DNA of 8,774 nucleotides, from the NCBI GenBank assembly GCA_021789355.1, contig JAJYJR010000228.1, positions 1 through 8,774 on the forward strand. The letters are read 5' to 3'. The notes below the pieces were generated by a model that had not been told where the DNA came from, ran no database searches, and worked only from the letters and a program-made list of their open reading frames with translations. How positions within the stretch are numbered: the first letter of the stretch is position 1; the number at the start of each line of letters is the position of its first letter. Positions 6,605 to 8,774 of this stretch are shown here, piece by piece. Source of the stretch: Chloroflexota bacterium (GTDB lineage Bacteria > Chloroflexota > Limnocylindria > Limnocylindrales > CSP1-4). The position numbers were made by a program, and so were the translations under genes.

Positions 6605-7978
6605 TCATGGCCTGACCGATGCCGACGGTGACGGCTCTGGCCCTGCCGAGCCCGGCGCCGGGGCCGCACCGGGAGCATCGACCGCGTCCAGCAGGGCCGC
6701 CACGAGCGTGTCGGGGTTGGTGGTGTCGTCGTTCACCAGCACCACGATGGTCAGCCCGGTGGCGGGGAAGTACCGCATCGCCGCGTGGTACCCGGAGAGC
6801 AGTCCCGAGTGGCCCCACGACACCTGGCCACGGAAGGTCACCTCCTGCACGCCGAGCCCGTACGGCCACCGGGGCCGCAGCCCGCGCGTGAGCCCGAAGT
6901 CGAGCATCTGGTTCAGTGCCGAGGGCGGGAGGACGCGGCCGCCGTAGAGCGCCTGGGCCCAGCGCGAGAGGTCGCCGGCGGTGGAGACCACCGCGCCCGC
7001 GGTGCCGAGAGCGGTCGCGAGCGACGTGAACGGCAGGAACGGCGAGCCGTCCGAGAGGTCCGTCAGCGCCCAGGTGGTGCTGGCTGCTGCGTCGTACCCC
7101 TGGGCCGCGACGCCCACGACCGGCTCCTGCCCCTGCAGGAACGTGTGGGACAGGCCGAGTGGGTCGAGGAACCGCTGGCGTACCAGGGTCGCCACGCTCT
7201 GCCCGGTGGCCCGCTGGATGATCTGGCCCAGCAGGAGGTAGTTGGCGTTCGAGTAGTACCAGCCCTTGCCAGGCGCAAAGTGCGGTCTCCCCACGTGGCG
7301 CAGGACCCGGGCCGGCGTCCAGGCCTCCCGCGGGTGCGCACCGAGCGCCTCGAGCAGGCTCGCGTGCGCGAACGGGTCGTCGATCCCGCTGGTGTGGTCC
7401 AGCAGCTCGCGGATGGTGGCGCCGGGGTTGCCCGTGACACCCGGCAGCCAGCGGCTCACGGGGTCCTCCAGTCCCAGGACGCCCTGGCCGGTCAGCTGCA
7501 GCGTGAGGGCGGCCACGAACGTCTTGGTGATGCTGCCCACGTCGAAGAGGGTCATTGCGCTCACGGGTTGGCGGGTCGCCAGATCGGCGAACCCCGCGTG
7601 GCCGCTCCAGGTCCAGCCGCCCGCGTAACCGACCACGGCCTGCACGCCGGGAAGATGATCGACCGATCGGAGCCGCAGGAGCGCCGCGGAGAGTCGCGCG
7701 TCGAGGCCGGGGGTCGGGTCCGGCCGCGTGTCCAGGCCTGGCGACGGCGTCGCCGACGGACCGGCAGGGACGGCAGCGCCGCCGAGGCTTGACGGGGACG
7801 GATGGGTGCCCGACTCCGCCGCGGTCCCGGACGTGCCGGGCGAGGAGGGTGTCACGCCGCAACCGAGGATCGCCACGGCCAGCACGGCAGACAGCAGGAC
7901 GATCCCCCGGGGACGGCCCCTGAACCCGCGGCGCCGTGCGCGTCGGTCCGCCGTTCCGGCACGAGGGCGGGGACCCAT
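6605..7978 (-). CDS. Lipoprotein serine hydrolase, class C beta-lactamase/DD-peptidase fold
   Basis: The product has 457 residues, starting at ATG 7978. An Arg-rich N-region to about 24 is followed by the hydrophobic stretch GIVLLSAVLAVAILGC. ILGC at 37-40 fits a lipobox, so C40 is the likely lipidated residue. A Pro/Ser/Thr/Gly-rich linker (41-90) then tethers the enzyme domain. Catalytic marks are SITK (S149-K152), YSN (Y242-N244) and GHSG (389-392) in place of KTG. ELLDHTSG is at 191-198. A Pro/Ala/Ser tail (434-457) is absent from the neighbour. The two enzymes share long near-identical segments throughout the domain, such as ALGAHPREAWT and PYGLGVQ, so they arose by tandem duplication. 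Likely roles are peptidoglycan trimming or hydrolysis of a beta-lactam, ester or peptide; the sequence does not decide. ILGC has Leu at -2, which is not ideal for a lipobox, so lipidation is probable and not certain. Confidence 0.9.
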   Translation of the reverse strand: MGPRPRAGTADRRARRRGFRGRPRGIVLLSAVLAVAILGCGVTPSSPGTSGTAAESGTHPSPSSLGGAAVPAGPSATPSPGLDTRPDPTPGLDARLSAALLRLRSVDHLPGVQAVVGYAGGWTWSGHAGFADLATRQPVSAMTLFDVGSITKTFVAALTLQLTGQGVLGLEDPVSRWLPGVTGNPGATIRELLDHTSGIDDPFAHASLLEALGAHPREAWTPARVLRHVGRPHFAPGKGWYYSNANYLLLGQIIQRATGQSVATLVRQRFLDPLGLSHTFLQGQEPVVGVAAQGYDAAASTTWALTDLSDGSPFLPFTSLATALGTAGAVVSTAGDLSRWAQALYGGRVLPPSALNQMLDFGLTRGLRPRWPYGLGVQEVTFRGQVSWGHSGLLSGYHAAMRYFPATGLTIVVLVNDDTTNPDTLVAALLDAVDAPGAAPAPGSAGPEPSPSASVRP

Positions 7979-8029
7979 GGCCTCGCCGCCGCGCTCGGTC
8001 AGGGAACCGGGTGCCAGGTCAGCGGCCGG

Positions 8030-8389
8030 TCAGAGCACGACGACGTGGGCGAAGTCGACGAGCAGCCAGACGAGGGCCATGACCACGGCGGCGGCGGCCG
8101 CGAACGTCCCGATCCGCCGGAGGTCCTGTGCCACGTACACGTACTCGGTCGCCGCCCGCTGCGCCAGCAGCCCGCCCGGCTTGCCGTTCGCGCGTACCTG
8201 CGGACGCGTGGGGGCGGAGCGCGGCTCGGGGGTCGCGACAGCGGACGCGACGGGGGCCGTTGCGACCGCTGTCGGGCTTTCTGCCGGGGCGGTCGCGCGC
8301 TGGGTCGGGGCGGTGGCGCGCTGTGCAGGTGCCGGGGCCTGGGGCCGCGGGCGTCTCGTGGACCGAGTGGCGCGCGAGCGCTTGCTCAT
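8030..8389 (-). CDS. Small Ala/Pro-rich single-TM protein of unknown function
   Basis: The product has 119 residues, starting at ATG 8389-8387. The N-terminus is strongly basic (MSKRSRATRSTRRPRP). Residues about 15-65 are Ala/Pro/Thr-rich and low-complexity, with a tandem QRATAP repeat at 23-28 and 30-35. A conserved-looking stretch, TEYVYVAQDLRRIG (81-94), leads into one transmembrane helix at about 94-118 that ends at the C-terminus. Basic residues upstream of the helix suggest the N-terminus is cytoplasmic. From memory, small proteins ending in a YVxxDLRRI-plus-helix module occur beside UvrD-type helicases in Chloroflexota; no function is known to me. It is divergent from the helicase gene and 51 bases upstream of the lipoprotein hydrolase, with which it may be cotranscribed. 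Longer in-frame starts up to 8770 would run over the helicase gene and were rejected. Confidence 0.75.
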   Translation of the reverse strand: MSKRSRATRSTRRPRPQAPAPAQRATAPTQRATAPAESPTAVATAPVASAVATPEPRSAPTRPQVRANGKPGGLLAQRAATEYVYVAQDLRRIGTFAAAAAVVMALVWLLVDFAHVVVL

Positions 8390-8431
8390 GGCGCGGGGGA
8401 ACCTCGTGCGATCGGATCGGCGGGGCGGAGG

Positions 8432-8451
8432 CTTGCCGCCCGGGCGGCAAG
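8432..8451. promoter_or_regulatory. Perfect 20-base palindrome in divergent intergenic region
   Basis: The half-site CTTGCCGCCC is followed directly by its exact reverse complement GGGCGGCAAG, with no spacer. It lies in the 127-base gap between the divergent small membrane protein (start 8389) and helicase (start 8517). No T-run follows on either strand, so a terminator is unlikely. A dimeric repressor operator is the simplest reading. On the plus strand TTGCCG (8433-8438) and TAGCAT (8454-8459) could serve as weak -35 and -10 boxes 15 bases apart, which would place the palindrome inside the helicase promoter. Confidence 0.45.
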
Positions 8452-8505
8452 GATAGCATTCCCGGTCGGGAGCCCGTGACGCACAAGGTGGCACGACCGC
8501 GTGGC

Positions 8506-8509
8506 AGGG
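8506..8509 (+). promoter_or_regulatory. Likely ribosome binding site of the helicase gene
   Basis: AGGG is followed by a 7-base spacer and GTG at 8517. The same purines would be only one base from the alternative GTG at 8511, which argues for 8517 as the start. Confidence 0.4.
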
Positions 8510-8516
8510 TGTGCGG

Positions 8517-8774
8517 GTGATCGATCTCTTGACGCCCACCCCGCCCGCGGACCTGCCCGCCTCGGTCGCCGAGCCCGCTGCCGCTGCCGCCGCTGCGCTG
8601 CTGCGCGACCTGGACGGAGCGCAGCGTCGGGCGGTCACGCACGGAGAGGGTCCCCTGCTGATCGTCGCGGGAGCGGGCACCGGCAAGACGCGCGTCATCA
8701 CGCGGCGGATCGCGTGGCTCATCGCCACGCGCCGGGCTCGCCCCTCCGAGATCCTGGCCCTCACCTTCACGGAC
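8517..8774 (+). CDS. UvrD/PcrA-type SF1 DNA helicase, 3' partial
   Basis: The first 86 codons are visible and the frame runs off the right edge. After a short Pro/Ala-rich leader (residues 1-30) comes the Q-motif LDGAQRRAVTHGEGP (32-46), whose Gln contacts adenine. Walker A, AGAGTGKT, is at 51-58. The motif Ia region, ILALTFTD, is at 79-86. This order is diagnostic of the UvrD/Rep/PcrA superfamily 1A, ATP-driven 3'-5' DNA unwinding enzymes of repair and replication. Subfamily (PcrA, UvrD, AdnB-like or a fusion with a nuclease domain) cannot be told from this part. GTG 8517 is chosen because AGGG at 8506-8509 precedes it with 7 bases between. GTG 8511, two codons earlier, is a less likely start. 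It is divergent from the small membrane protein gene. Confidence 0.9.
   Translation, partial: MIDLLTPTPPADLPASVAEPAAAAAAALLRDLDGAQRRAVTHGEGPLLIVAGAGTGKTRVITRRIAWLIATRRARPSEILALTFTD

Noticed and set aside
6588..7862. 424-codon minus-strand frame overlapping the lipoprotein hydrolase
   Set aside because: Same kind of shadow; no signal or catalytic motif, and high Arg/Pro/Gly content.
8030..8770. 246-residue version of the small membrane protein starting at 8770
   Set aside because: It would run antisense through the start of the helicase gene and the intergenic palindrome; the ATG at 8389 gives a sensible protein.
1..8774. CRISPR array, tRNA, rRNA or riboswitch
   Set aside because: I saw no regularly spaced repeats, tRNA-like arms with a GTTCRA-type loop, rRNA segments or known riboswitch cores on either strand.

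Overview
The window is a stretch of very GC-rich bacterial DNA (by eye roughly 70% G+C) that looks chromosomal. High GC, frequent GTG starts, the style of the helicase N-terminus and the small one-TM protein beside it suggest Chloroflexota (Limnocylindria- or Thermomicrobia-like), with Actinomycetota as the alternative. This is an inference from protein style only, and no rRNA or tRNA is present to settle it.

Layout, left to right. (1) Bases 3-1382 (+): the 3' part of a membrane-anchored kelch-repeat protein with seven blades; its start lies outside the window. (2) Bases 1383-2008: about 630 bases without a convincing gene. (3) Bases 2009-3973 (-): an intact, exported, divergent GH10-family glycoside hydrolase with a Tat signal. 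It overlaps by 4 bases the end of a second GH10 gene (3970-about 4518), of which only the C-terminal half remains. (4) Bases about 4519-5275: a graveyard of three gene fragments joined end to end. These are an IS1634/IS4-type transposase piece (-), the 3' end of rarA (+), and the 5' end of an isochorismatase-family hydrolase (+) that appears frameshifted. (5) Bases 5273-8389 (-): a probable three-gene unit transcribed leftward. It holds a small Ala/Pro-rich one-TM protein, a lipoprotein serine hydrolase of the class C beta-lactamase/DD-peptidase fold, and a paralogous secreted serine hydrolase, separated by gaps of 51 and 39 bases. (6) Bases 8390-8516: a divergent intergenic region with a perfect 20-base palindrome. 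(7) Bases 8517-8774 (+): the N-terminus of a UvrD/PcrA-type SF1 helicase that runs off the window.

Most of the intact products act outside the cytoplasm: kelch propeller, GH10 enzyme and two penicillin-binding-type hydrolases. They look like separate housekeeping and accessory units, not one pathway. I see no clear new defence, mobile or biosynthetic system. The points most worth checking are the fragment mosaic at 3970-5275, the loss of several normally conserved substrate-binding residues in the GH10 enzyme, the two export routes of the paralogous hydrolases, and the 20-base palindrome in the divergent promoter region.
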